A stretch of 64,000 nt of DNA from Megaleporinus macrocephalus (Eukaryota; Chordata; Actinopteri; Characiformes; Anostomidae): positions 4,031,889 to 4,095,888 of the forward strand of contig CM038720.1 of NCBI GenBank assembly GCA_021613375.1, in the 5' to 3' direction. Position 1 is the first letter of the stretch. Each line of letters begins with the position of its first letter. Below the pieces are notes generated by a model. The model ran no database searches. It was not told where the DNA came from and saw only the letters and a program-made list of their open reading frames with translations. Position numbers and translations under genes: made by a program. Below are positions 1 through 13,073 of the stretch, in pieces.

Positions 1-1134
1 ATCAAGTCAACATCAATATTCAATTAACTTACTCTGTCATTGCATTTGATGCATTGCGGAAAATCTAAAATGGCAGCCCTCTGCAAACAAAATAAGTTAT
101 AAGGGAAGGTGATAATGCCAAAATTACAAAACACTGCAGGATAAAATGATAGTATATTTGAATACAAATGCATTAACAGTTCTCAAAAGAGCATTATAAA
201 GCTTGTGAATCCTAGAACAAGAATGTTTAAGCACCTCTAATCAAAACCAACATTTCCAGCTTGGTCTTATGGGGACATAACAATCTTACAAATGATATAA
301 TCAGAAGAACGTTTTTGTACATTACTTATCCAACCACACACATTTAGCAGTAGGAAGTTTTAAAATGAGCAACTAAGCTACCACGCCTTTGTAATACAAC
401 AATGAGAGACTGATTTAAAAATGGCTCACTGGAAAGTAGATATCACAGTAATTTAGCATATTATTTTATTTGTTTAAAACTTCAAATATCCTGGAGCAGT
501 ATTTATGTATGAGCTTTAGATTAGACACATAGTTGACATCAAAACCAATGCCTTATATACCAAGTGATCTGTTTGGGAAAACGGTCAGCATCCTATGGTA
601 AAATTTTAAATGCTAAATCAGAAGAGAACAACAATGTATGGTGGCGAAAGCCGGCAAGGGATTGTTATCATAAACAAAGTATTTTTCTTCTCTCTCTATG
701 GTCCTCAAAAACATCCAGAAAAATGCTTTAAAAAGATGGGATCATGGATAATTTGATCAAATAGTCTGTACAGTTATGAAAAATGAGCAAATTATATAAA
801 TAAGTAAGAAACACTGAAATAAACATATGCAACGAAGAGCTGAGCTCAAGAAACCTACTCTTTGCACTGAGAACCCCAACCACTAATTAGCATTATAGAC
901 TGTAATACATAATAATGCAGCTGCATATGCAAGCTATGTAAAAAGAAACACTACAACAGCATGCAGAAAAGTCTTTGACATAGTGATCCTAGAGTTTTCT
1001 TTTGTTTTTTTAAGAAAAACATGAGAATCATGAAGACTATTAAAAAATATAAACCGGGTTCTATTCCCAACAATTCTAAGTTCATATAACCCCTTCAACT
1101 GAAACTTACATTATATATGGCTGCCGGGGCTTAC
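1..1134. other. Sequence 3' of gamma variable exon V9; no gene seen
   Basis: This stretch follows the V9 splice donor in the direction of transcription, so it is the start of the intron leading to further variable exons or to the gamma constant exons, which are not in the window. It is AT-rich with frequent stops in all frames. I see no cadherin-like sequence, promoter element or obvious repeat in it. Confidence 0.6.
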
Positions 1135-3537
1135 CTCAGAACTTTTTGACTCAAGAATGAGAGACTTTTCTTCAAAGTCATCACTTTGATTCCTTTTCAG
1201 TGTAAGGGTTGAAGGCAATGTGTTGTCATTGTAGGATCTGATAAACTTGAAGTCACTGGTATGTGATCCTGTTGTCAGATATGCGTCATAATTGTAAGAA
1301 CTGCGGAGAGTTCCAGCTCCCTCAACATCTGCATAGTTGGGAGGGAGATACGCGCTGGGAATGGCGACTGCTCCATCAAACAACAGTCTGGGCTTTCTCC
1401 TGTGACAAAACCTCACAGCCAGGATCAGGATAATGAAAGTCAGGAAGAAGGTGGACACGGACACAAGAGCAATGATCAAATATGATGTTAATTTGGAATT
1501 GCTGTCCTCATAAGTCATGTCTTTAAGTTCTGGAACTTCAGCGAGGTTATCAGAAATAAGCAGATAAACAGAGCAGGTTGAAGAGAGAGGAGGCTGTCCG
1601 TTATCTTTCACTGAAATAATGAGGTTCTGCTTCATGCTGTCAGATTCAGTGATGTCCCGCTGAGCCCTGATCTCTCCATTATGGAGACCGATGATGAAAA
1701 GTCCCGGATCAGTAGACTTTATAATGTGATAGGACAGCCATGCGTTCTGTCCAGAATCAGCATCCACAGCGATCACCTTGGAGACCAGAGAGCCTGACAG
1801 AGCAGCTTTAGGGACCATCTCAGTCATGAAAGACTTTCCCTCTGGAGCAGGATATATTATCTGTGGAGAGTTATCATTCTCATCTGTTATGAACACACTC
1901 ACAGTCGCGTTGCTGCTGAGTGGAGGAGAACCATTGTCTCTGGCCACAACCTGGACTTTGAAGTTTCTGAACTGTTCATAGTCAAATGACCTCACAGCAT
2001 GGATCACCCCTGTGTCCGCATTAATGGATAAAAATGAGGACACTGGAACACTGTTGATCTCACTGGGCACCAGAGAATACAGCACTGTGCCGTTCTGTCT
2101 CCAGTCTGGGTCTCTCGCAGTAACAGAACTAATAGAAGTGCCTGGTTTGTTATTCTCAGATACATAAGCACTATAAGATGGTTCCTCAAATACAGGAGCA
2201 TTATCGTTTACATCTGAAATTGATAAATGAATAGTCTTAAAGGAGGATAATGGTGGAGAGCCTCCATCAGTAGCGGTGATAGTTATATTGTACTCAGCTT
2301 GAATCTCTCGATCCAATGGGCTTGTAGTTACTAAAGAGAAATAGTTCCTAATACTTGTTTTCAGTGTGAAAGGCACATTTTGCTGAATTGAGCAACGTAT
2401 CTGTCGATTATCTCCTGAGTCCTTATCCTGAACATTAATAATGGCCACCTCAGAGCCTGCAACAGTGTTCTCAGGTATAGGATTGTTCAAAGATGTTAGA
2501 ATGATGTTTGGAGGATTGTCATTCACATCAGTAATATCTATAAAAATAGTTGTAGTGGATGCTAAGCCTGAACCATCTTTTGCCTGGACTCCAATTTCAT
2601 AGTGTGTTTCTCTTTCATAGTCGATATCTCCGCTTACCATTACTTGTCCCGTCATTTTATCAATTGAAAATAACTGTGCTGCATCATCAGCAATGCTACT
2701 AAATTCATATGAGACTGCACCATTTGCTCCTTCATCTTCATCTGTTGCACTGACTGTAACCACTTCAGTTCCCAGCTGTGCGTTTTCAGCCAAAGATACT
2801 TTATACACAGGCTGATTAAACACTGGAACGTTATCATTAGCGTCGAGTATAGTGATGTGAATAAGGGTAGTGCCTGATCTCTGAGGTTTACCTCCATCAA
2901 CAGCAGTCAGTATCAAATTAATGTCCTTCTGTTGTTCACGGTCCAGCTCTTTATCCAGTACGAGTTCAGCATATTTCTTTCCGTTCTTATTATCGTTCAC
3001 AAATAAAACAAAATTATCGTTTTTCTCTAGCGTGTAGCCATTAACGCCATTTTGTCCAATATCAGAGTCACGAGCTTCATCCAAACGAAAGCGCTGGCCC
3101 TTTGACGCGGACTCCCGGATTTCGAAAGCAATTCGTTCGGTGAGAAATTTTGGCGCATTATCATTGATGTCCTCAATTTTCAGAGAAATGCGATGTACCT
3201 CAAGGGGATTTGCTAAAACAAGCTCATAACTTAAGACACAATTAATTCTAGAACCACAAAGCATTTCTCTGTCCATTGTCTCCGCCACAATCAGATCTCC
3301 AGTATTAAGGTTAATGTCCGCGTAACGTTTGCTGCTGTCCGTGTTGATCCGAGCATTTCGTTCTGATAAACGATGAGCAGCCATTCCAAGATCTTTTGCA
3401 ATATTTCCAATCACATACTGGCGCTTCGTTTCCTCTGGAACCGTGTAACTAAGATCTCCGCAAACGCCGCTCCAAAAGAAGAAAAACAGCACGAACCGCA
3501 AAACAGATGTCGAAGCTGAAAGCATCCAGTATCCCAT
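1135..3537 (-). CDS. pcdhg: Protocadherin gamma variable exon V9
   Basis: Single large exon of 801 codons. A hydrophobic signal peptide (about residues 1-27) is followed by six cadherin repeats with DxNDNxP calcium-binding linkers, a transmembrane helix near residue 684 and a cytoplasmic tail. EC1 has the clustered-protocadherin disulfide loop C94-X5-C100 and the conserved GNIAKDLG stretch. The ATG at 3537 gives a good signal peptide; M5 is an alternative start. The exon ends GAG, followed by GTAAGC at 1134 and below. The tail after [12 protein letters not shown] ([15 protein letters not shown]...) differs from V1-V6. EC1-EC4 are divergent from the other eight exons, while EC5 onward is shared. 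The role is homophilic neuronal cell-surface recognition, known for the family. It is the last variable exon visible here; others may follow below position 1. Confidence 0.93.
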
Positions 3538-3700
3538 TTCTGCGACTTTTAAACACTGCTGATAATTCCGTTTACCGTTGCTATAACAATGCAGTCGGTC
3601 AATTTTTAAAATAAAACCCGCATAAAGAAAGACTAGACTACTCCATTTTGTGTGATCATTCTTGGTCTCACGGAGGTCTGAGACTGAATATTTAATAGAT

Positions 3701-3760
3701 GGGTGGAAAGGTTCAGTAGTAGTTTTAAGTGATGGTGAACAGCGACGCTTAGAGTATTTT
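3701..3760 (-). promoter_or_regulatory. V9 promoter: CGCT-core CSE plus CCACCC box
   Basis: On the minus strand, GTCGCTGTTCACC (core CGCT at 3741-3744) matches the protocadherin conserved sequence element about 205 bp upstream of the V9 ATG. A CCACCC box (3701-3706) follows 40 bp nearer the gene, with a TTAAAA stretch between. In mammals this element binds CTCF and drives promoter choice; that role is inferred here. Confidence 0.7.
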
Positions 3761-4483
3761 GTGTTTACTGCAAGTTGATAAAGTGATTTAGTAAAGCAAG
3801 CGTGTGCGTTGTGGTATTTAAGTCGGTATTACCAAGATAAAATTTAAAATAAATTAATCTTGGTGTGGGTATTGCGATACATAACGGGCTGCATTTCAGA
3901 TAATATTTCTTAGTGTGCCATGTACATAAATTCAGTAATTATAATGACTCAATTTCAAACAATAACATAATTAAATGTAAACACTCAGTCCAGTGATAGC
4001 ATCAGTTACACGCTTAAGAGCTTCAAGTGACGTAGATGGTAACCGCAAAGCTCTAAAAACAAAGTATATTTTAATGCATGTTAATAAAACTGGACAGGAG
4101 GAGTAAAATGAAAGTGAGAACTGCAGTGAGTCAAGGATTTGTACGTATCATGCTGATATCGGTTCATACTGTGTTTGTTCGAAATATGGCTACTGTTTGG
4201 AAGCAGTTCTGAAGATTGTCTTCCAATAGAGTCTATACAGGGAAACCCTATATTTCAGAACCATGGAAAGCTCCCAGTCACCCAAACCTAAAAACATGGG
4301 CATGTCGTAGATAAAATCTCTGATAACATTCTCAACCTTTTTTACCCTAAACATATGTTTGCATATTCTGCTGAAGAGGGACCATCCAATGTGCTAATTA
4401 ATCGACTCATGGCAAAAACAAACATGATTTTCAGTAAGTAATAGCACGTAATCACCACTTCACAAAAGCCTGAAGACATACAT

Positions 4484-4999
4484 TATATGTCAAAATGTTT
4501 GTGGACACACCTTCTTATCAGTGAACTAAGCTGCATTAAGATGCTCCTACTACTGACACAGGAGTTTAAATGCGCACAGCTTGTATAATCTTTCTTGAAA
4601 AGTATTGCCAGTAGAATGGGGTGGAGCAGCCACACATGATTGTAAAGTTGCCATGTCCAGTGTCAAGTATGAGCTACAGGGGTACAAATCCCACAGCACT
4701 GGGCTGTACAGCAGTGAAACAGCATTCTCTGGAGTGATGCAGCACCAGCCCATACCTTTGAGAAGAGCTGGTGTGATCCAGAACTAACCATCAAACACCA
4801 ATACCTGACCTCACTAATACTCTCACTGCTGAATGCGATCACATCTTCAGAGCAATGTTACAACATCTTGTGTAAAACCTCCCCAGAAGAGTAGAGACTT
4901 ATCCTGCAGCAAAGGAGGACTTTTTTACCTTTTAATACTCCAGATTTTGTAATAAACACTGGACAAACAGGTCTCTACAAACCTTTGGCCATACTGCGT
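4484..4999. mobile_element. Degenerate non-autonomous Tc1/mariner-like element
   Basis: The left end reads AAAATGTTTGTGGACAC. The right end is an imperfect inverted match (ACAAACCTTTGGCC). The interior has phrases typical of a widespread teleost Tc1-like repeat, for example CTCTGGAGTGATG near 4728 and CCAGAAGAGTAGAG near 4884, the latter being remnants around the transposase 3' end. No intact transposase remains. The family name is not certain. Confidence 0.6.
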
Positions 5000-5235
5000 A
5001 CCATCACAAAATTCCATGATGTCAATCAACGAACAAAATTTGCCAGTTCAAAGAAAACGAACAAGCTTGAAAACACCAGATTAGTTGCCATTACATCACT
5101 TCCAAGATTGTGCCAAGATTCACTACTGTTTTATTAATAATACTGATTTTGAAGGTTTTACATATAAGATTAGTTTAAGAAATAATGAATTTGCTTGACA
5201 AATGTGTAGTCCAACTCCACAACCAAAAAGTAACA

Positions 5236-5247
5236 TCACCAGGTGGC
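5236..5247 (+). promoter_or_regulatory. CTCF-like motif between V8 and V9
   Basis: TCACCAGGTGGC matches the core of the CTCF consensus (CCASYAGRKGGC) at 11 of 12 positions. It is on the plus strand, opposite in orientation to the gamma promoter elements. Binding is not shown by sequence alone. Confidence 0.4.
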
Positions 5248-6261
5248 TTGATTTGTGAGACATAACCCAAAAACATCTAGAAGTGAAAATCCAACATTGT
5301 CCAACCGGGATCATGGATGCTGTCATGATGAAACAAAGAGAGAATGTTTTAAGTGCACAGTTAGCAAAATGGGTTCTATAACTCCTAATAATACCAGAAC
5401 TAGTGCCATAGCGGTCTATTTGATTGAAAAGGGTTTTTAAAGAATCAAAAAGTTCACCATCACAATAATGTAATAGTACAATGAAACGTTTGAGCACTTA
5501 AATGGGATACCACAGTTCTAATATATAAATAAATAAATAAATAGAACATCTATTTATCAAATGTGTACCACTTTCTAGGACCCGTTGAGAACTACATTTT
5601 GTTTCACCACTTTGCTTTAGAATTTGTCCAGGCACAAAACATACAGCAACAAAAGCAAATACAACAACTAACTTCCTTAGTCTCTGCTCTCCAAACTAGA
5701 TGATCTGCTATAAATAAACAATATATGCATATGTAAGGGTTTTGTCTGAGTTAGATAGGGTTGAATGTCAGTGCCACGTAGTTGGTGCTTATGTTGTGTC
5801 TTGTGTTCCTTGTGTTCACCCTACAACTGAAAGTTGTGTCAAAACTCAACGAGCAAACGGACAAAAATTATTTTAGTGCATCCATAAATCCAAAAGTGCA
5901 TTTTACTGGTTGTGCGAGGAGTACATGGGCTACATTTAAAATGTATTAATATAGAAAAAACTACAATAACCATTTACTGCATGAAGTAAAATTACACAGA
6001 AAACAAAAAAGTGAAAAATAACCTACAATGAAAAGAAGCATGTACTACAAAAGGAAATTGTTTAGGCCTCAGGAATAAAATGAAAAAAATCTCAGACACA
6101 TACATAAGCCAAACGTATAGCAACACTGCAACAGCTCCCAAAAAAGTATTTGACAAAGGTACTGACTGTAATTTTAACAATTTCTTTTTTGTCTCAAACT
6201 TAAGGAACAAATTAATTAGGAAACCTAAAAATTATATTACAAAAAAACAATAGAAGCTTAC

Positions 6262-8655
6262 CTCTGAAATATCTCTTGAACCAACAATGAGAGTATTGTT
6301 TTCAAACTCATCTTTTTCATTTGGACTCCTCTCAAGTGTGAGAGTCGAGGGCAATGTGTTGTCATCGTAAGATCTGATGAACTTAAAGTCACTGGTATGT
6401 GATCCTGTTGTCAGATATGCATCATAATTGTAAGAACTGCGGAGAGTTCCACCTCTCTCAACCTCTGCATAGTTGGGAGGGAGATACGCGCTGGGAATGG
6501 CAACTGCTCCATCAAACAACAGTCTGGGCTTTCTCCTGCGACAAAACCTCACAGCCAGGATCAGGATAATGAAAGTCAGGAAGAAGGTGGACACGGAAAC
6601 AAGTGCAATGATTAAATATGATGTTAGTTTGGAGTTGCTGTCTTCATAAGTCATGTCTTTAAGTTCTGGAACTTCAGCCAGGTTATCAGAAATAAGAAGA
6701 TAAACTGAGCAGGTTGAAGAGAGAGGAGGCTGTCCGTTATCTTTCACTGAAATAACAAGGTTCTGCTTCATGCTGTCAGATTCAGTGATGTCCCGCTGAG
6801 CCCTGATCTCTCCACTATGGAGACCGATGGTGAAAAGTCCCGGATCAGTAGACTTTATAATGTGATAGGACAGCCATGCGTTCTGTCCAGAGTCTGCATC
6901 CACAGCGATCACCTTGGAGACCAAAGAACCTGACAGAGCAGCTTTAGGGACCATCTCAGTCATTAAAGACTTTCCCTCTGGAGCAGGATATAATATCTGT
7001 GGAGAGTTATCATTCTCATCTGTTATGAACACACTCACAGTCACGTTGCTGCTGAGTGGAGGAGAACCATTGTCTCTGGCCACAACCTGGACTTTGAAGT
7101 TTCTGAACTGCTCATAATCAAATGACCTCACAGCATGAATCACCCCTGTGTCCGCATTAATGGATAAAAATGAGGACACTGGAACACCGTTGACCTCACT
7201 GGGCACCAGAGAATACAGCACTGTGCCGTTCTGTCTCCAGTCTGGGTCCCTCGCAGTAACTGAACTAATAGAAGTGCCTGGTTTGTTATTCTCAGTTACA
7301 TAAGCACTGTATGATAGTTTTTCAAAAGCAGGTGGATTGTCATTGACATCAGAAACTGATAAATAAACTGTCTTGGAGGAGGACAATGCTGGGATTCCCT
7401 CATCTGTTGCAGTAATTGTTATATTAAACTCTGAAACAACTTCACGATCCACCTCACTTGTTGTTATTATAGAGTAATAATTCTTAATTGATGGACTTAA
7501 TTTAAAAGGTACATCTTGTAATATTAAACAACTGACCTGACGGTTTTGTCCAGAGTCTTCATCCTGCACATTTATGATACCCACCTCTGTCCCTGGAATG
7601 ACGTTCTCAGGGAAAGGGTTGATGAGAGACTTAACGACTATTTTAGGACTGTTATCATTCATATCAGTAACTTCAACAACCACTTTTGCATCAGAGGCCG
7701 ACCCCAGTCCATCTTTTGCCTGCACACGCATTTCATAAAAAGACTTCTCTTCGAAGTCCACAAGTCCGATCACCTTAATATCTCCGCTACTTTTGTCCAG
7801 CGAAAAAAGTCTAGCAGCTTTATCAGACAGTCGGCCAAACTCATATGTTACTTCTCCATTTAAACCCTCGTCTGCATCTGTGGCGTTGACTGTTACCACC
7901 ACAGTTCCTACAGGTGCATTTTCAGGTAGACTGACTTTATAGACAGACTGACTAAACACTGGAGAATTATCATTAGCGTCCAGCACAGTCACGTGTATAA
8001 CAGCAGTGCCTGACCTTTGTGGATCCCCACCATCATTGGCAGATAAGAACAATGTAACCTCCTGCTCTTTCTCCCGGTCGAGCTCCTTATTAAGAACTAG
8101 CTCGGCGTATTTCCCTCCATCTGAATTCGTACGGACATTTAAAGAGAAATGCTCGTTCCTTTTAAGCGTATATCCTTGAATTGCATTTTGCCCCAAATCA
8201 GCATCGTGGGCCTCGCCCAAAAAAAACGAGGTTCCTTTAATTGCTGACTCGCGAATTTCAAGTTTAATTCCGTAAGAAGAAAACTGCGGTGCATTATCGT
8301 TTATATCCTGAATTTGCACAACAACGCCATGCAGCTCTAATGGTCTCTCAAGCACGAGTTCATATTTTAAAAGACACGTCGGTTGCGAGCCGCAAAGCTC
8401 CTCTCTGTCTGTGGGCTCCGAAACAATGAGGGCTCCCGTCCTTATATCAAGCTCACAGAAACGTTTACTGATACCGTCTGCGTCCAAACGCGCATTTCTA
8501 GCCGCCAGAGTTTTAGCATTAAGTCCGAGGTCCTTGGCTAGGTTTCCGACAACATGTCCTTGTTTCGCCTCCTCATCAATCGAGTAGCTCAAGTCGCCAT
8601 TGCAGAGATGGAGCTCAAGAAGAACGAAAAAAGACCAGATAAGCAATCCCCGCAT
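6262..8655 (-). CDS. pcdhg: Protocadherin gamma variable exon V8
   Basis: Single exon of 798 codons. The frame is open upstream to 8754, but the start chosen is the ATG at 8655, which places a normal signal peptide ([20 protein letters not shown]) directly before DLSYSI; the longer form would bury it. There are six cadherin repeats, an EC1 loop C88-X5-C94, a transmembrane helix and a tail. The juxtamembrane tail has EVERGGTLR where the others have EGAGTLR, and the C-terminal stretch ([17 protein letters not shown]...DISE) is of the V7-V9 type rather than the AGGTLRKS type of V1-V6. The exon ends GAG at 6262, followed by GTAAGC. EC1-EC4 diverge from neighbours. It would splice to gamma constant exons outside the window to give a cell-surface homophilic receptor. 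Confidence 0.93.
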
Positions 8656-8816
8656 CTTCACTTCTTCTGTACAGTTCAATGGAAAGCAGGAAGGTAAAGT
8701 CCGATGATTTAATTTTAAAGTCTCAGATTTTACGCGTTTGCGCAGCACGTACATCTGTTTTAAACGCTACACAAAGACGTTCCTCTGTTTTTTTTTCTTC
8801 ACTTTAATACATCAGT

Positions 8817-8870
8817 GGGCGGGAGTACATTTAAATGCGAACAGCTAGTAAATAGCGACCCCCTGCGTAT
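8817..8870 (-). promoter_or_regulatory. V8 promoter: CGCT-core CSE plus CCGCCC box
   Basis: On the minus strand, CAGGGGGTCGCTATTTAC carries the core CGCT at 8854-8857, about 200 bp upstream of the ATG. A CCGCCC box (8817-8822, a variant of the CCACCC seen at other exons) lies 37 bp nearer the gene, with TTTAAATG between. Confidence 0.7.
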
Positions 8871-8898
8871 TTTCAGCGAATTGCAAAAGTCAAACAAA

Positions 8899-8901
<3 letters not shown>

Positions 8902-8974
<73 letters not shown>
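8902..8974. repeat. (AT)n microsatellite
   Basis: About 36 uninterrupted AT repeats lie immediately beyond the V8 promoter element. The open frames across it are repeat artefacts. Confidence 0.97.
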
Positions 8975-8976
<2 letters not shown>

Positions 8977-9162
8977 CGTAACACTGACGACGATGGTTTT
9001 TTTTTAATTAAAGCACCCTCAAATACACAAACAATGCCAAGAAATACTGTAGTACAATCCAAATGAATAAATAATTCCAGACATTTTGCAGCACTACTAA
9101 AACAAACCACAGTGACGGCATTAAATTATACTTCAGCCAAAATCCAAAACAAGCAACCTTAC

Positions 9163-11574
9163 CTCATCTGTTTCTGCTGGAATGTTTAACCTAGAGAAGT
9201 TTTCCTCAAATCCATCGTCTGAGATTTTCTTCAGCGTGTGATTCGAAGGAAGTGTGTTATCATTATATGATCTGATAAACTTGAAGTCACTGGTATGTGA
9301 TCCTGTTGTCAGATACGCATCATAATTGTAAGAACTGCGGAGAGTTCCAGCTCCCTCAACATCTGCATAGTTGGGAGGGAGATACGTGCTGGGAATGGCA
9401 ACTGCTCCATCAAACAACAGTCTGGGCTTTCTCCTGCGACAAAACCTCACAGCCATGATTAGGATAATGAAAGTCAGGAAGAAGGTGGACACGGAAACAA
9501 GCGCAATAATCAAATATGATGTTAATTTGGAGTTGCTCTCTTCATAAGTCATGTCTTTAAGTTCTGGAACTTCAGCGAGGTTATCAGAAATAAGCAGATA
9601 AACAGAGCAGGTGGAAGAGAGAGGAGGCTGTCCGTTATCTTTCACTGAAATAACAAGGTTCTGCTTCATGCTGTCAGATTCAGTGATGTCCCGCTGTGCC
9701 CTGATCTCTCCACTATGGAGACCGATGGTGAAAAGTCCGGGATCAGTAGACTTTATAATGTGATAGGACAGCCACGCATTCTGTCCAGAATCAGCATCTA
9801 CAGCGATCACCTTGGAGACCAGAGAACCTGAAAGGGCAGCTTTGGGGACCATCTCAGTCATTAAAGACTTTCCCTCTGGAGCAGGATATAATATCTGTGG
9901 AGAGTTATCATTCTCATCTGTCATGAACACACTTACAGTCGCGTTGCTGCTGAGTGGAGGAGAACCATTGTCTCTGGCCACAACCTGGACTTTGAAGTTT
10001 CTGAACTGCTCATAATCAAATGACCTCACAGCATGGATCACCCCCGTGTCCGCATTAATGGATAAAAATGAGGACACTGGAACACCGTTGACCTCACTGG
10101 GCACCAGAGAATACAACACTGTGCCGTTCTGTCTCCAGTCTGGGTCTTTAGCAATAACAGAACTAATAGAGGTGCCTGGTTTGTTATTCTCAGCTACATA
10201 AGCACTGTATGATAGTTTTTCAAATACAGGTGGATTGTCATTGACGTCTGCGACAGATAAATTAATGATCTTAGAAGAAGATAATGGTGGGGTGCCTTCA
10301 TCAGTGGCTGTTATTGTTATGTTGTAATCTGCAACTAGTTCTCGGTCAAGTTCTCGTGTCGTCACAATAGAGAAATAATTCTTAATTGAAGGAATTAATT
10401 TGAATGGAACATCTTGCTGAATTGAGCAACGAACTTGCTTATTTTGCCCCGTGTCTTTATCCTGGATGTTAATTATGCCTACTTCAGTGCCTGGCGCTGC
10501 ATTTTCAGGGACTGTATTCAGAACCGATTTGAGAAATATTGCTGGTGCGTTATCATTCACATCTGTTACTTCCACAATGACGCTAGCAAACGATGCTAAT
10601 CCAGATCCATCTCTAGCCTGTATGCTGAGTTCATACCGCGATTCTTTCTCAAAGTCTACCTGGCCATTCAAAGTAATATCCCCCGTTTTCTGATTTAACT
10701 TGAACAATCTGTTCAATTCTTCGGATATATGCCCAAATTCATATGTCACCTGGCCGTTTGCGCCTTCGTCAGCGTCCGTAGCTGTTACGGCAGCCACGAC
10801 AGTGCCTAAAGCAGCATTTTCAGGCAGATTTGCTTTATATTCCTTCTGACTAAACACTGGTACGTTGTCGTTGGCATCTAGAACTGTAACGTGAATCACT
10901 GCAGTACCAGATCTATGTGGGCTCCCGCCATCTTTAGCAGTGAGAATCAGTGTCAGTTCTTGCTGTTGTTCACGATCTAGCTCTTTGTTTAACACTAATT
11001 CGCCATACTTCCCTCCTCCAGGTTTGGCCTGGACATCAAATTTAAAGTGGTCATTACTTTGCAATAAATAGCTCTGCACCCCATTTACACCGATGTCTAA
11101 ATCATGAGCACCATTTACAGCAAAACGAGCACCCTTCGCCGCTGATTCTTGAATCTCAAATTTAAAAACATCACTAGCAAATGTCGGAGAATTGTCATTA
11201 ATGTCTTGGATGTCTAACAAAACACGGTGAAGTTCTAATGGATTTTCAAGAATGATCTCATATTTCAGTAAACATACGGTCTTCGGCCCGCAGATCTCCT
11301 CTCTGTCGATTCTCTCTGCAACGACCAGATCACCTGAGCTCAAAATATCACAGTAAACCTTCCCATCGTCCTCGACATCTAAACGTGCCTTGCGAGCTAA
11401 TAGTGTTTTTGTGTTTATTCCAATATCCTTGGCAATATTTCCAATCACATATCCGATTTTGGTTTCCTCCGGAACAGAATAGGTTATATCCCCCTGGATG
11501 ACGTGTATAAGCAAAACAAAGAAACCCAGCAGCTGGATGACGAACGAAACACCGGTTTGTTCTCTGTGTTCCAT
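9163..11574 (-). CDS. pcdhg: Protocadherin gamma variable exon V7
   Basis: Single exon of 804 codons starting at ATG 11574. The signal peptide covers about residues 1-28 ([17 protein letters not shown]), followed by [24 protein letters not shown]. There are six cadherin repeats and an EC1 loop C95-X5-C101. EC2 has a distinctive insert-like [19 protein letters not shown] segment. From [10 protein letters not shown] in EC5 it is nearly identical to all other exons, with small changes such as VIAKDPDW in EC5, IMAVRFC in the membrane helix and IPSTYLPP in the tail. The terminal tail ([27 protein letters not shown]) is unique. The exon ends GAG at 9163, followed by GTAAGG. The function, neuronal homophilic adhesion and recognition, is known from the family. 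Confidence 0.93.
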
Positions 11575-11754
11575 TTTTTCTGAAGCGTCTTGGAAACTCC
11601 TCCGTTCTCGCCTCTACTTGTATAAGCCGTTTAACTCAAAATGATATCACATGCACAACGGAAGAAAAAAAAAGATAAAACACTACAGCCTGCATATTCC
11701 AGTACTGACGTTCTACTGATTCCACCCCTTGCCTGTTTTAGTCACACTAGTGGT

Positions 11755-11810
11755 GGGTGGAGGGTCAGTTCATCCCTCGAACGAAAGTAAATAGCGACGC
11801 TCTGTGCATT
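11755..11810 (-). promoter_or_regulatory. V7 promoter: CGCT-core CSE plus CCACCC box
   Basis: On the minus strand, GAGCGTCGCTATTTAC has the core CGCT at 11793-11796, about 220 bp upstream of the ATG. CCACCC (11755-11760) lies 38 bp nearer the gene. Confidence 0.7.
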
Positions 11811-13073
11811 TTTCAGAAACTGCAGGCAAATAAAAATGTCTTTCAAAAGGGAAACAATGTGACGTTAAACAGAAATATCTTTAAAAGCAGTACTGTGCAA
11901 ATAAATCGACAGATCTAAGCAAAGAGTTTGAAATAATTTATCCGAGCATTGTGTTTATCTCGTAACAAAAAAATATATATAAAATAAAAAAAAATTGGCA
12001 AATACATGGTAATACAATGAGATTATTAGGAATGCATTGCTTTGGGTAAATATATTCAGAGAAAACAACTGAAGTAACAATTTTAAAAGTAAACAAGTTA
12101 TCTGTCTTTAGATATGAATATTATTAAACATCATACAATGAGCTTAAATAATGTAACACCCAAAACGTTATTTTATTATTTAATGTTAATTGAATTTTAT
12201 ATTTTTATGTCGATTTACGTACCACTTGCACGTAAAAAAATGATATGATGACTGATGACTGATGAAAATGACTGATAGCGTCGAAGCTTGGGTAAATATT
12301 AATTCTTCATGGTTCCAACCATTATAAGAATTTGTTAAATTCCACTAGCAACGCATTTCATCTAACTTAATCAAAGATTAATTAGATAAGCCGTGATTAT
12401 TGGATTACAACAACGAATAACATTGGGCTACCACAAGTATAAGTTTAAAAAAGCTTAAAACATAATGAAAAAAATCGCTACCTTCTACATTCACGTTATC
12501 TGCATTTAACCCAATATTAATATCTTTATAAGTAAATAAAACGTGAATGGCCAGATAAATATAATTTTAACATAATTATATTATCTGCCTTGTGCACATT
12601 ACCGAATGAATACAAAAGGACTTGCTTATACGGTTTGAAGCAAGTCGATACATACTGAGTGATGCTCAGAAACAAATTTAAAATACACCGTTATAAAATC
12701 ATAAAGTAAACTGTCAACGCAAAAGTCACTGGCAGTATACTGGCGCTATCCACCAACGCGTGGTGCTGAAATAGTTTTGACCACTATTCTTACAGGAAAA
12801 GAGGCACGCTACCCAACAAGAAAGTAAAACAACATGATCACATTAAAAACTAAATCCTTCTCTAAAATTAATAATAAGTCAAATAAAAAATATCACTCAG
12901 GTAATCGTACGTTAAGTACAACCAATACAGGTTACAATGCGTCACAATAATAAATAACTATAATGGTAGTATTTAGGATTACCGGTTAAAATGACTTGAC
13001 AACAAAATAACAATGCAGCCCTTTCAGAGAGGATTAGAAAAATATATGGAATAATTTCAAACATTCATCTCAC
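11811..13073. other. V6-V7 intergenic spacer
   Basis: AT-rich sequence with stops in all frames. I see no relict exon, repeat array or RNA gene. Confidence 0.5.

Larger units (their letters stand above)
3761..6261. other. V8-V9 intergenic spacer
   Basis: The spacer holds a degenerate Tc1-like MITE (4484-4999) and one CTCF-like motif (5236-5247). No further cadherin sequence, relict exon or RNA gene is seen. Small open frames here lack any recognisable homology. Confidence 0.55.

Noticed and set aside
1778..1981. A 67-codon plus-strand open frame ([13 protein letters not shown]...) repeated at the same place in all nine variable exons
   Set aside because: It is the antisense shadow of the homogenised EC5-EC6 segment. 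Its conservation follows from the coding strand, and it has no independent promoter or start context.
6262..8754. Longer N terminus for V8, and similarly for V6 (to 15608) and V3 (to 26379)
   Set aside because: The upstream extensions precede the signal peptide and do not align with sister exons.
8901..9110. Isoleucine-tyrosine repeat peptide frame
   Set aside because: Produced by the AT microsatellite. The same applies near 42320, 46157 and 63629.
12740..12775. CTCF-like site near CCACCAACGCGTGG
   Set aside because: It lacks the AGRKGGC core.
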